DNA of 64,000 nt from positions 1 through 64,000 of the forward strand of contig JBPCPW010000045.1 in assembly GCA_050998755.1 (NCBI GenBank). Reading direction: 5' to 3'. The notes under the pieces were generated by a model. It was not told the origin of the DNA. It saw nothing but the letters and a program-made list of their open reading frames with translations, and did not search any database. Position 1 is the stretch's first letter. Each line of letters opens with the position of its first letter. The stretch comes from JAXDLW01 sp050998755 (GTDB taxonomy: Bacteria; Chloroflexota; Dormibacteria; DASZGP01). Below, piece after piece: positions 15,934-24,142 of this stretch. A program made the position numbers and the translations under genes.

Positions 15934-16335
15934 GTGGCAATCCGCCTGGCTTTCTTCACGCTGCTGGTGGCGGCCCTGCCGGCGCTCTACTTCGGCGTCA
16001 GGGTCAGCGCCTCCATCCGCCGGCGCGGACTGGTGGGCGCGGCTAAGGAGCCGGCGCTGAGCCAGGGCGTGACGACCCTGCTTTTCTTCACCGGCGAGTA
16101 CTGCACCACCTGCAAGTACCGACAGAAGCCGGCCATCGAAACGTTGCGTCGGGACATCGAAGGGCTCCGCGTCCTGGAGATTGGCGCCGCGCGCGAGGAC
16201 GGGCTCGCGAGGCGCTTCAAGGTGTTGAGCCTGCCGACCACCGTCCTGCTTGCTGCCGACGGACGGGTGGGCGCTGTCAACTACGGGTTCGCCCCCATGG
16301 AGCAGCTGCAGGCGCAGCTGGCCGGCCTGGCCTGA
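15934..16335 (+). CDS. Membrane-anchored thioredoxin-like protein
   Basis: A 133-residue protein with one N-terminal membrane anchor (residues 4-22) and a thioredoxin fold facing outward. The active site CTTC lies in FFTGEYCTTCKYRQKP and the cis-Pro loop in LSLPTTVLL. Start GTG at 15934, 29 nt after the DUF4395 gene, which carries its own CxxC. Together they look like an electron-transfer pair for extracytoplasmic thiols. Confidence 0.85.
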   Translation: MAIRLAFFTLLVAALPALYFGVRVSASIRRRGLVGAAKEPALSQGVTTLLFFTGEYCTTCKYRQKPAIETLRRDIEGLRVLEIGAAREDGLARRFKVLSLPTTVLLAADGRVGAVNYGFAPMEQLQAQLAGLA

Positions 16336-16352
16336 AGCCGATTCCCCTGGCG

Positions 16353-17159
16353 TTGTCGTTCAGCCGCCTCAACCTCTACGCCGCCTGCCCGCTGAAATAT
16401 CGATACCTGGAGGTTGACGGCACTCCTGAGCCCAACGTCGCACCGGATTGGGCCCACGCCCCTCGCCGCATGGGGCGCGCAACAGTGGCCTCCCATTTCG
16501 ACCGCAGCTTTGGTTCCGCGGTGCATGCCGCGTTGTCCCGGTGGCAGCGCGCCGTCGACGGCGGCGGCCGGCGCGGTGGCGAGGCCCTGTTGGCAGCGGT
16601 ACGCCGCCAGGCCTTGAGCGCCGGTCTTGACGTGACCTATACGGGCCGCGCTCTGCGACGCATCGAGCCCGGCCTGCGGGGATACGCCGGTGGTCGCTGG
16701 CCGCGGCGGGCGACGATCTTCCTCGAGCAACCGGTGCGCCACACCCTGGCAGCGCCGGACGGTTTCGCGGTCGACCTTCACCTGCGGGTGGACCGAGTCG
16801 CGCGCTATCGCCGCTCGATTGCCATCATTGACTTCAAGACCGTCACGCCGCACATCTTTGAGATGCGCGGCGATGAGTGGCAGTTGCGCACCTATGCCCT
16901 GGCCGCCCCGGACCTTCTCGGCGTGCCGGCGACGTCCGTTCACCTCTTCGTCCTCGATCTCCTCGCCGGGTCTGAGCATGAGGTTGCGGCATCAGCCCCG
17001 GCCCTGGCGCAAGCATCCGACGATTTGCTGCAAAACGCGCGGGCGATTGCCGGCGGCAACTTCGACATCGCCGGTGGTCACCCTGACCGGCCGTGCTGGT
17101 CGTGCGGTTTCCGGCTCACCTGCCCGGCGTCGCTGGCTCTCGAGGCCCCGGACCTCTAG
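16353..17159 (+). CDS. RecB/AddB-like PD-(D/E)XK nuclease with Fe-S cluster
   Basis: A 268-residue stand-alone nuclease of the PD-(D/E)XK superfamily, as found at the end of AddB and in Cas4-like enzymes. The order is typical: SFSRLNLYAACPLKYRY with the first cluster Cys, His in GSAVHAAL, Asp in LRVDRV, the IDFKT core with catalytic Asp/Lys, then QLRTYAL and the last three cluster cysteines in CWSCGFRLTC. Start TTG at 16353 is forced because no ATG or GTG precedes the conserved N-terminus. It acts on DNA ends, presumably in repair. Its TAG stop forms the edge of the 545-bp repeat element. Confidence 0.9.
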   Translation: MSFSRLNLYAACPLKYRYLEVDGTPEPNVAPDWAHAPRRMGRATVASHFDRSFGSAVHAALSRWQRAVDGGGRRGGEALLAAVRRQALSAGLDVTYTGRALRRIEPGLRGYAGGRWPRRATIFLEQPVRHTLAAPDGFAVDLHLRVDRVARYRRSIAIIDFKTVTPHIFEMRGDEWQLRTYALAAPDLLGVPATSVHLFVLDLLAGSEHEVAASAPALAQASDDLLQNARAIAGGNFDIAGGHPDRPCWSCGFRLTCPASLALEAPDL

Positions 17160-17699
17160 CCTGTACAGATTCCGAGATAAGGCGACAGCGAAGACGCCAC
17201 AGCCGGGGCCCTGACGCCCCTGGCGCAACCCCGGCGGCGGACGGGGCTGACCCGCGCAACTGCCGCTTGCAGCGGCGGAATTTCACGGCCCCTCGACTCT
17301 GCGCTCGCCTGCGATCGTCATGCCTCCTGGGGAGCCACTCGCGTGCTCGAGACGCCGCACCGGGGGATTGGCGCCAGGGACGCCACCCCGGCTACCGGCA
17401 TGGTCGTCGCTCTCTCCGTACCCCGAATCGCTGCGGTAATCAAGCAGATGCGGCCGTTAGGTCTCAACGGGGGCGGGTGGCGCCGCGGGGGCGTTGTGCC
17501 TGGTTGCGTGCGAAGCGATCCAGCCGGGCTTGCACGGCTGACACCTCGCAGGGATCGCTGAGGTCGAGGCCGGGAACGTCACGAACTTAAAGTCAGAGAG
17601 GCGCAGCCACCCGGCCGTCAAGCCAGGTGCAACGCACCCGTGGCGTCAGGCCCCGCCGTGCGCCCTACCTGTCGCGTCATCTTGGAGGCAGTTCACTAG
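17157..17699 (+). repeat. 545-bp inverted-repeat-bounded element, copy 1
   Basis: Nearly the same sequence recurs at 55022-55567 in the same orientation, about 90 percent identical by eye with several small indels. The left edge (TAGCCTGTACAG then attccgagataaggcgac) is the reverse complement of the right edge of copy 2 in 25 of 30 positions. Inside are conserved hairpins such as GCCGCT-TGC-AGCGGC and a nested stem AGCGATC ... GATCGCT. A 72-codon frame (17343-17561) has the same length in both copies. No transposase, intron core or riboswitch is recognised: it is either a MITE-like element or a large structured RNA. The nuclease stop codon TAG is the first triplet. Confidence 0.8.
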
Positions 17700-17715
17700 C
17701 CCGTAGACTCGACGC

Positions 17716-17979
17716 ATGCCCCAGTTCGAGAGCGTTGAAGGCCTCCGCCGCGTCGGCCCGGGCCAGACGGCGACGCTGATCCCATCCTGGAACACGGGGT
17801 TCCCGCTGTCGGCCGAGCCGCGCGACGACGCCGAGAGGGTGGGCCTGGTACGCCCGGGTCAGAAGCTGAAGGTCCTGGCCGAGAGCGCCGGGTTGCTGCG
17901 GGTGCAGCAGGAGGCCGAGGGCCTGGAGGGCTGGATCCCGGCCCACGTGGTCACCGCCTGGCCCGATCCCTACGCCTGA
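17716..17979 (+). CDS. Small SH3-like protein, unknown function
   Basis: An 87-residue soluble protein with the beta-rich pattern of a bacterial SH3/KOW-like barrel (RVGLVRPGQKLKVLAESAG, LLRVQQEAEGLEGWIPAHVV). The sequence GWIPAHVV matches the closing strand of SH3 domains. ATG at 17716, just past the repeat element, with no clear ribosome site. The last 29 nt overlap the 3' end of the convergent acyltransferase gene. A binding role is likely; the partner is unknown. Confidence 0.6.
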   Translation: MPQFESVEGLRRVGPGQTATLIPSWNTGFPLSAEPRDDAERVGLVRPGQKLKVLAESAGLLRVQQEAEGLEGWIPAHVVTAWPDPYA

Positions 17980-18502
17980 GCGCATTCATCCCCGATAGGG
18001 CGACGGGCACCACGGGGACCTGGTTGTCCACGGCGAAATGGGCGAATCCGGTGTGGAACGGCTCTGGCGTTCCCTCGCCAGCGCCGTAGTGGCCCTCTGG
18101 GAAGAGCGCGACCGCACCTCCGCGCTGGAGACAGAGGTCGACGTAGTGATAGAGCGTGCGGTCGCCGTGCTGGTGGGGGTCGACGGCGATATAGCCGCCG
18201 ACCAGGCGGACGATCCGCCGTTGCAGCCTGTGACGGACCATCCCCTCCGGGTTACCCAGGAAGTGGATCTTGGGTTCGTTGGGAAATGCCAGGACGAGCG
18301 CGAAAGGGTCAAGCCAGTTCAGGTGATTGGCGACGACCACGAAGGCCGTGTTCCGGGGAACGTGGTGACCTCCTTCGATCCGCCACCTGAACGTCATCCG
18401 GAGTAACGGCTCCACAATAAAGCGCAAAGCGCGGAAGGCGAGGGTTGCCCGGCGTTGGACAGGCAGGAGGTCGGCGGGAGGCAGCGCCGGTGCCAAGCTC
18501 AA
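17951..18502 (-). CDS. 1-acyl-glycerol-3-phosphate acyltransferase (PlsC-like)
   Basis: A 183-residue lysophospholipid acyltransferase. Block I is NHLNWLD (HX4D catalytic pair), block II FLGNPEGMVRHRL, block III FPEGHYG, block IV VPVVPVALSG. It is shorter than typical PlsC (about 240). The start is a TTG at 18502 overlapping the stop of the upstream hydrolase as TTGA, so the two are co-translated. It probably makes phosphatidic acid or acylates a related lipid at the membrane. The coupled hydrolase of the monoacylglycerol-lipase type would fit a lipid-remodelling pair. Confidence 0.85.
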   Translation of the reverse strand: MSLAPALPPADLLPVQRRATLAFRALRFIVEPLLRMTFRWRIEGGHHVPRNTAFVVVANHLNWLDPFALVLAFPNEPKIHFLGNPEGMVRHRLQRRIVRLVGGYIAVDPHQHGDRTLYHYVDLCLQRGGAVALFPEGHYGAGEGTPEPFHTGFAHFAVDNQVPVVPVALSGMNALRRRDRARR

Positions 18503-19338
18503 GTCGCGACGGGTGCCTCCTGGCTCGCCGCTGGGGCCGGCCAGCCGCGCGCCATGGCGGCGTTGAGGAAGTGCTGGGTGATCAGGTCCTGGATCTCCGG
18601 CGCGTCCACGTCGATGCTCATCCCGTGGCCGCTGCGGTCGAAGTACCGGACCGTTGCCGATTCGCCGATGGCTGCCCCGATCGTCGCGGCGTTTCCGTGG
18701 GGAACGGTGCCATCGCGCCGGCCGTGAAGGATCAGCGCCGGCTGCTTGATCTCCGGTAGCAGGCGGCGCGTGTCGGTGTACAGGCTGACGAGGTCGTTCA
18801 AAGACTTCATGGCCCGTTTGTTGTAGCTGCGCAGCCGGCTGACGGCGTCGCGGTTCCACAGGTCGACATCGTCGCGGTCGGGATAGTGCCAGCGAATCAC
18901 CCGGCGACCGAGCCGGATCTGGGTCTCGGCCACCCGGCCGAGGGAAACCAGCGCGGCGCACGTCGCGACCGCGGTGACGTCAGGGTTGCGGGCTGCCAGG
19001 GCCAGGCTGATCGTGCCGCCCATCGACTGCCCGGCGCAGAAGACCATGCGGGACTCCTTTTTGAGCGCCTCGAGCTGCGCCTGGGCGCTCTCCACCCAGT
19101 CGCGCCAGCTGGTCTTCTCGAGGTCCTCGGGGGTGCTCCCGTGCCCCGCGAGCAGCGCGCCGTTGACGTGGAACCCCGCTGCGGCGAGGTGCTCGCCGAG
19201 GTCACGCATCTCCGGCGGGGTCCCGCAGAAGCCGTGGATGAGCAGCACACCGAGCTCCCCCGACCCCAGCTCGAAGGGCTCCAGGTCGCCGGGTTGGGGC
19301 GGGAAACTCCACGTGCCGACGTCGTTGTTTCGCGCCAT
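18499..19338 (-). CDS. Alpha/beta hydrolase, carboxylesterase/monoacylglycerol lipase type
   Basis: A 279-residue serine hydrolase resembling Est30-type carboxylesterases and bacterial monoacylglycerol lipases. Oxyanion motif LLIHGFCGTPPEM, nucleophile GQSMGG, acid in LHGRRDGTVPH, and His in SGHGMSIDVD. The ATG at 19338 is chosen because the longer frame would run over the divergent trpD start; only 25 bp separate the two starts. TTGA coupling to the PlsC-like gene downstream suggests lipid turnover. Confidence 0.88.
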   Translation of the reverse strand: MARNNDVGTWSFPPQPGDLEPFELGSGELGVLLIHGFCGTPPEMRDLGEHLAAAGFHVNGALLAGHGSTPEDLEKTSWRDWVESAQAQLEALKKESRMVFCAGQSMGGTISLALAARNPDVTAVATCAALVSLGRVAETQIRLGRRVIRWHYPDRDDVDLWNRDAVSRLRSYNKRAMKSLNDLVSLYTDTRRLLPEIKQPALILHGRRDGTVPHGNAATIGAAIGESATVRYFDRSGHGMSIDVDAPEIQDLITQHFLNAAMARGWPAPAASQEAPVAT

Positions 19339-19363
19339 TGGACCGATGCTAACCTTGCCAGCC

Positions 19364-20389
19364 ATGATCCGGGAGGCCATCCATGACCTCGTCGCCGGTC
19401 ATGACCTTGATCGGTCCCGTGCCCGCGCTGCCATGGACGACATCATGAGCGGCGAGGCCACCGAGTCCCAGGTTGCCGGATTCCTGGTGGGGCTTCGGAT
19501 GAAGGGGGAGACCGTCGAGGAGTTGGTCGGATTGGTGGAGTCGATGTACAACCACGCCACCACCATCAGTGCCCCTGAAGGCGCCGTCGACACATGCGGG
19601 ACGGGCGGAGACGGCTCCGGTACATTCAACATCTCGACTGCTGCCGCCCTGGTCATGCGCGGCGCCGGGGCGGTGGTCGCAAAACATGGCAACCGCGCAT
19701 CCAGCAGCGCCTGCGGAAGCGCCGACGTGCTCGAGGCCCTGGGGGTTGCCGTCACGCTACCGCCCGCCGCGGCGGAGGAATGCCTCAAGCGTGCCGGCAT
19801 CGCGTTTCTTTTCGCGCCCAACTTCCACCCATCGATGCGCCACGCGTCCGTCACGCGCCGGGAGATCGGCGTGCGCACCGTCTTCAACCTGATCGGTCCA
19901 CTGGCCAACCCCGCGCGGGTGCGCCGTCAATCGGTTGGGGTCGGCAGCCCCGAGGCCACCGAGAAGATGGCCCAGGTGCTGGCTGCGCTGGGACACGAAC
20001 GCGCCCTGGTCTTCCACGGCGCCGGCGGCCTGGATGAACTCAGCACCGAGGGTCCGTCAGAGGTGTTCGACGTCGGCGGCGGAGTTGTCAGGAGGTTCGA
20101 GCTGGACCCTGCCGACCTCGGTTTGCAGAGAGCCGGTCGCGAGGCCATCAAGGGCGGTGACGCACAGCGCAACGCATCGATTGTCCGCGCGGTGCTGGAC
20201 GGGGAGGAGGGCGCCCCACTCGACGTCGTCCTGCTCAACGCCGCCGCCGGGCTGCTGGCCGCTGGGAGGGTGGCGTCGATGGAGGAGGGGCTGGTTGCCG
20301 GGCGCGAATCGATCAGGTCGGGGGCCGCCAGGACCGCGCTGCAGGACCTGGTGACAACCTCCGTCGCGCTGGCCGGCCCCAGGGCGTGA
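19364..20389 (+). CDS. trpD: Anthranilate phosphoribosyltransferase
   Basis: A 341-residue class III phosphoribosyltransferase that joins anthranilate and PRPP in tryptophan synthesis. The PRPP site CGTGGDGSGTFNIST, the KHGNRASSSACGSADVLEALG motif and the metal-binding DELSTEGP region are all in place, and PNFHPSMRH contributes to the anthranilate site. ATG at 19364. No other trp gene is nearby. The stop overlaps the GTG of a GH1 glycosidase, an unusual operon partner. Confidence 0.95.
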   Translation: MIREAIHDLVAGHDLDRSRARAAMDDIMSGEATESQVAGFLVGLRMKGETVEELVGLVESMYNHATTISAPEGAVDTCGTGGDGSGTFNISTAAALVMRGAGAVVAKHGNRASSSACGSADVLEALGVAVTLPPAAAEECLKRAGIAFLFAPNFHPSMRHASVTRREIGVRTVFNLIGPLANPARVRRQSVGVGSPEATEKMAQVLAALGHERALVFHGAGGLDELSTEGPSEVFDVGGGVVRRFELDPADLGLQRAGREAIKGGDAQRNASIVRAVLDGEEGAPLDVVLLNAAAGLLAAGRVASMEEGLVAGRESIRSGAARTALQDLVTTSVALAGPRA

Positions 20390-21741
20390 CCAGCACCGTC
20401 GCACACGACTTCGGCGACAACTTCCTCTGGGGCGCGGCAACCGCCGCCCACCAGGTGGAGGGCAACAACAGCAACAACGACTGGTGGCGCTGGGAGCAGC
20501 TACCGGGCAAGATCATCGATGGCAGTCGCAGCGGACTCGCATGCGACCACTACAACCGCTTCGCCGGCGACTTCGCGCAGTTGCGCTCTATGGGCCACAA
20601 CGCCCACCGCCTGTCACTCGAGTGGAGCCGCATCGAGCCCACCCCGGGCGCCTTTAACGGCGCCGCCATCGATCATTATCGCGAGGTCCTCGGCACACTG
20701 CGCGGGCTCGGAATGGAGCCCATGGTCACCCTGCACCATTTCACCAACCCGGCGTGGCTGGCGGACCTGGGTGGGTGGGAGAACGACGGGGTGGTGGAGC
20801 ACTTCCGGCGCTACGCGCGCCACTGCGTTGAAGCCCTGGGTGACCTTGCCAATCTCTGGGTCACGGTCAACGAGCCCAACGTATACGCGTACCAGTGCTA
20901 CACCGCCGGGATCTGGCTCCCCGAGAAGAAGGACTTCAACGCAGGCGCTCGGGTGCTGCGAAACCTGGTCCGCGGGCACGCCGCGGCCTACCACGAGATT
21001 CGCAACTCGGCGCACAGCACGGCAGCCAGGGTCGGCGTTGCCCAGCACCTCCGTGTCTTCCAGCCGTGGCACGCGTGGTCGCCGCTTGACCGCGTTGCGG
21101 CGTGGTTTCCGCAGCGCGCCTTCAACCACTGGTTTCTGCGCGCGTGCACCGATGGCCGGGCCGGCTTCCCGCTCGGATTCCGGGAGCGGGTGCCGGAGGC
21201 CGTCGGCACGCTCGACTTCATCGGCGTCAACTACTACAGCCGGGACATGGTCGCGTTCTCCCCGGGTGCGACAGGCGCGCTGTTCCCCCGCACCTTCCCC
21301 GCGCCCGGGCGCCCGCGGTCGGACTTCGGCATGGAGATCTACCCCGGAGGTTTCCACAGTGTCATCCGTGACAATTGGGACACGTATCACCGGCCGATCT
21401 ACATCACCGAGAACGGCGTGGCGGACCGTGTGGACCAGTTCCGGCCCGGGGCCCTGATCGCGCACCTGGCCGAGGTGGCGCGGTCGCAGCGTGAGGGCAT
21501 CGACATCCGGGGCTACATGCACTGGTCCTCGATGGACAACTTCGAGTGGTCCGAGGGCTACAAGATGCGCTTCGGGTTGATCGAGGTGGACTTCGAGACC
21601 CAGGAGCGCAAGCCGCGTCCCAGTGCCGCCCTGTACAGCGCGGTCATCGCCCAGAACGGGCTTGGATGGGACCACCTTGAGAAGCACTACCCCACCGGGC
21701 TGCCCTACTTCGTGGGCACGCCCGGTTCATCGTCGTCATAG
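20386..21741 (+). CDS. GH1 beta-glucosidase/glycosidase
   Basis: A 451-residue family 1 glycoside hydrolase (TIM barrel). The N-terminal signature FLWGAATAAHQVEG is present, the acid/base is Glu163 in TVNEPN, and the nucleophile is Glu342 in ITENG. Substrate-side Trp residues in HWSSMDNFEWSEGY match the aglycone/glycone loops. There is no signal peptide, so it acts inside the cell on imported beta-glycosides. The GTG overlaps the trpD stop (GTGA). Its 3' end overlaps the convergent gene by 37 nt. Confidence 0.94.
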   Translation: MTSTVAHDFGDNFLWGAATAAHQVEGNNSNNDWWRWEQLPGKIIDGSRSGLACDHYNRFAGDFAQLRSMGHNAHRLSLEWSRIEPTPGAFNGAAIDHYREVLGTLRGLGMEPMVTLHHFTNPAWLADLGGWENDGVVEHFRRYARHCVEALGDLANLWVTVNEPNVYAYQCYTAGIWLPEKKDFNAGARVLRNLVRGHAAAYHEIRNSAHSTAARVGVAQHLRVFQPWHAWSPLDRVAAWFPQRAFNHWFLRACTDGRAGFPLGFRERVPEAVGTLDFIGVNYYSRDMVAFSPGATGALFPRTFPAPGRPRSDFGMEIYPGGFHSVIRDNWDTYHRPIYITENGVADRVDQFRPGALIAHLAEVARSQREGIDIRGYMHWSSMDNFEWSEGYKMRFGLIEVDFETQERKPRPSAALYSAVIAQNGLGWDHLEKHYPTGLPYFVGTPGSSSS

Positions 21742-22349
21742 CCCCATTCGTCCAATTCGAAAAGGCCCTCGTAGCGCTGCACAACCCCGCCCGGCAGGAC
21801 GGCGATCTCCGCCCGGCTGCCGGTGGCGGGCACCACTCTTTCAACTCGAGTAATGGCATCCGAATGTTCGAGCACCCCGTACTCCTGTTCCAGGGCCTCG
21901 GGCATCAGGTCCTCAACCGGGATGTATGCCGAGGTGATGGTTCGTCGCGGCCGCGACGATAGGTCCCAGCGCGCCAGAAGTACTGTGGTGAAGCACGCGC
22001 TGAGGTGGTCGAGTTCGACGTCAGGACCCCAGCCCATCTCGACCTGGGTGGGTCCGTCGGGACCTTTTCGGCTGGCGATCAGACCGTTGCCGGTCACCGC
22101 CGCCTCGAGGTAATACTCCTGCGCCCAGTGGTCGACGGTGCTGATGTAGATGACATGCGTGGCGAGATCCGGCTCGAGGTGCCACTCGATATCGCAGGTC
22201 AGCGCCTCCGGCAGCGTCAGCTGGAGGTGCGAGGTGGCCAACCACCCGCCCCGCCGCCGGGCTATCGACATCGACTCGTTCCCGGCGTCCCCGCCACGGG
22301 CGTCAAGAAACGAGTAGCGGGCGTGGTGCGGCCTGAGGTCGGCTTGCAC
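21705..22349 (-). CDS. Conserved-looking protein of unknown function
   Basis: About 214 residues from a GTG at 22349 (an ATG at 22271 is the alternative). The visible pattern is beta-rich with alternating conserved aromatic and acidic positions, for example YSFLDARGGDAGNES, LTCDIEWHLEPDLATHVIYI and YIPVEDLMPEALEQEYGVLEHSD. It resembles the lipocalin-like or putative glycolipid-binding DUF proteins of Actinomycetota, but I cannot place it. No signal peptide or membrane segment. Divergent from the DUF3467 gene. Confidence 0.55.
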   Translation of the reverse strand: MQADLRPHHARYSFLDARGGDAGNESMSIARRRGGWLATSHLQLTLPEALTCDIEWHLEPDLATHVIYISTVDHWAQEYYLEAAVTGNGLIASRKGPDGPTQVEMGWGPDVELDHLSACFTTVLLARWDLSSRPRRTITSAYIPVEDLMPEALEQEYGVLEHSDAITRVERVVPATGSRAEIAVLPGGVVQRYEGLFELDEWGYDDDEPGVPTK

Positions 22350-22422
22350 GGCGCGATTATCGGTGCCGCCCGGAGGCGGCGGGTTCCGGCATAGTTGTTC
22401 TCCCACCAGGAGGAGATCGCCA

Positions 22423-22836
22423 ATGTCCAACGATGAGGCGCCCACGCCCGACATGGAGCCCAGGGCCCAGGTCCAGGTCCAGATTCCCGACCACCGCTTC
22501 GAGGTGCTCTACAGCGACCAGGCGTTCATCTCCCACACGGCGGTCGGCTTCACGCTGGACTTCGCCCAGCTCACCCCCCAGGTGGGGATCAGCCGGGTGG
22601 TGGCCAGGGTGGGCATGAGCGCCACCCACCTGAAGCTGCTGGTGCGGGTGCTGGCCGAGAACCTGCAGCGCTACGAGGAGCAGTTCGGCCCGGTGGCGGT
22701 CACCGCCGAGATGCTGGCGCAGCACCAGCAGCCGGCGCACCACATAGGCTTTCAGCCGGCGCGCCGAGCCGAGGACCCCGCTCCCGGCGAGGTGCCCACG
22801 CCGCCGCAGGCCCCGGTACCCCCGGCAATCCCCTAG
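22423..22836 (+). CDS. DUF3467 family protein
   Basis: A 137-residue cytoplasmic protein whose core (YSDQAFISHTAVGFTLDFAQ, LTPQVGISRVVARVGMSATH, LKLLVRVLAENLQRYEEQFG) matches the short DUF3467 family. Members have no established function. A Pro-rich tail of about 30 residues follows. ATG at 22423 has an AGGAGGAG-like site at 22407-22415. The stop TAG shares its G with the GTG of trmK. Confidence 0.85.
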   Translation: MSNDEAPTPDMEPRAQVQVQIPDHRFEVLYSDQAFISHTAVGFTLDFAQLTPQVGISRVVARVGMSATHLKLLVRVLAENLQRYEEQFGPVAVTAEMLAQHQQPAHHIGFQPARRAEDPAPGEVPTPPQAPVPPAIP

Positions 22837-23357
22837 TGGACTGTGACGGTCCGCGGGTGCCGCGGACGCCACGCGCGGCCCTCCCGGCCCGCCTGCAGGC
22901 GACCCTCGAGCTGGTGCCCCACGGCATCACCTCGGTTGCCGACATCGGTAGCGGCCACGGAGCGCTGGCCGCGGCCCTGGCCGGCCGCGGAGTCCACGTG
23001 GTGGCCACCGAGAGGACCTCGGGGAGTTTCGCGAGTCTCCGACATGACCTCTGCCACCTGGGGTACGCCGGGCAGATCGACCTGCGCCTGGGAGACGGGC
23101 TCGCTGCGCTGCGCCCCGGTGAGGTCGAGGTGGTGGTCATAGCTGGCCTGGGTGGGCGGTCTGTCATGCGGATCCTGGGGCGCGCTGCCTGGCTGCCCCC
23201 GCGTTTGGTGCTGCAGCCGATGCAGGATGCCCACCTGTTGGGGGCCTGGCTGGCCGCGCGCGGCTGGGCCTTCGAGGAGCGCCGGATGGTGCAGGGGCGG
23301 CGTTGGTACCTGGGATGGCTGGTAGATGTCCCGGCCGCGGACCGCGCCGTCAATTGA
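22836..23357 (+). CDS. trmK: tRNA (adenine-N1)-methyltransferase TrmK family
   Basis: A 173-residue Rossmann methyltransferase of the COG2384/TrmK group, which methylates A22 of tRNA. Motif I is ADIGSGHGALAAAL, the family-specific IAGLGG and LQPMQD motifs replace IAGMGG and LQPN, and the C-terminal EERRMVQGRRWYLGW segment fits. It is slightly shorter than Firmicutes TrmK (about 230), lacking the C-terminal coiled coil. Start GTG at 22836. Its TGA overlaps the TTG of the RNase H gene. Confidence 0.8.
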   Translation: MDCDGPRVPRTPRAALPARLQATLELVPHGITSVADIGSGHGALAAALAGRGVHVVATERTSGSFASLRHDLCHLGYAGQIDLRLGDGLAALRPGEVEVVVIAGLGGRSVMRILGRAAWLPPRLVLQPMQDAHLLGAWLAARGWAFEERRMVQGRRWYLGWLVDVPAADRAVN

Positions 23358-24115
23358 GCCGGGTCATCGTCCACACCGACGGCGGCGCCCGGGGGAACCC
23401 CGGGCCCGCGGCGATCGGCGTGGTCGTCGAGATTGAGGCTGACGGCAGGCGCGAACTGGTCGCCGAGATCGGCGAGAAGATCGGCGTCGCCACCAACAAC
23501 GTGGCCGAGTACCGGGCCCTGATCCGGGGGCTCCAGGAGGCCGGCCGCGCCGGCGGGACGGAGGTCAACTGCCTGCTCGACAGCCAGCTGGTGGTGGAGC
23601 AGATGAACGGGCGCTTCAAGGTGAAGCATGAGAACGTCGTGCCCCTGCATCGCCAGGCGACCAGCCTGCGGGACAAATTCAAAAAAGTCACCTTTGATTA
23701 CGTTCCGCGGGCCCAGAACGCTGCCGCCGATGCCCTGGTCAACGCCGCGCTGGACGGCAAGCTGATGGTCGCCGCGGCCGGGCGGGTGCAGGAGGAGATG
23801 GATTTCGGTGGACGGCCGGCGTCGACCGCGGTGGTTTCAGCTCGCCCCGCCGCACCCGCGGCGCCAACCATCAGCGCGACACTGGAGCTTGTCCGCCGAG
23901 CGTTCCGCGACGCCGTCGAGATACCGCGCGCCCCGCTGGCCGAGCTGAACGCGGCGCTGCCCGCCCAGTTGCGTTACGACTCCGAGCTGCAGGCCTGGCG
24001 CGAACACTGGGCGGCGGCGCTGGCCGTGGGCCGCTTCGCCCTGGCCGCCGGCCTGGTGTCGGCAGACGAGTTGCAATCCCTGGAAGCCGAGTTCTCGGAC
24101 CTGCGCCCGGTCTGA
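23354..24115 (+). CDS. RNase HI-like protein with C-terminal extension
   Basis: A 253-residue protein. Residues 1-130 are an RNase H domain with the four acidic catalytic residues Asp9 (TDGGARGNPGPA), Glu52 (NNVAEYRAL), Asp76 (LLDSQL) and Asp126 (NAAADAL), of the archaeal/Rv2228c-like type. About 120 residues follow, containing an unassigned helical region (SATLELVRRAFRDAVEI and onward). RNase HI degrades RNA in RNA:DNA hybrids. The TTG start overlaps the trmK stop (TTGA). The extension might be a fused helper domain, as in mycobacterial bifunctional proteins, but I see no phosphatase motifs. Confidence 0.88.
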   Translation: MSRVIVHTDGGARGNPGPAAIGVVVEIEADGRRELVAEIGEKIGVATNNVAEYRALIRGLQEAGRAGGTEVNCLLDSQLVVEQMNGRFKVKHENVVPLHRQATSLRDKFKKVTFDYVPRAQNAAADALVNAALDGKLMVAAAGRVQEEMDFGGRPASTAVVSARPAAPAAPTISATLELVRRAFRDAVEIPRAPLAELNAALPAQLRYDSELQAWREHWAAALAVGRFALAAGLVSADELQSLEAEFSDLRPV

Positions 24116-24142
24116 CTCCCCTGCCCGGCGGCGGCAGGCGGT

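Noticed and set aside
17500..17570. c-di-AMP riboswitch similarity (acctcgcagg) in the repeat element
   Set aside because: Only about ten bases match, other conserved blocks are missing, and neither copy is placed upstream of a suitable gene in sense orientation.
17157..17699. Group I or group II intron in the 545-bp element
   Set aside because: No domain V hairpin, no P7-like core and no maturase; flanking genes are complete on either side.
18970..19363. N-terminal extension of trpD
   Set aside because: The upstream frame is antisense to the alpha/beta hydrolase gene, and the TrpD family N-terminus begins at ATG 19364.
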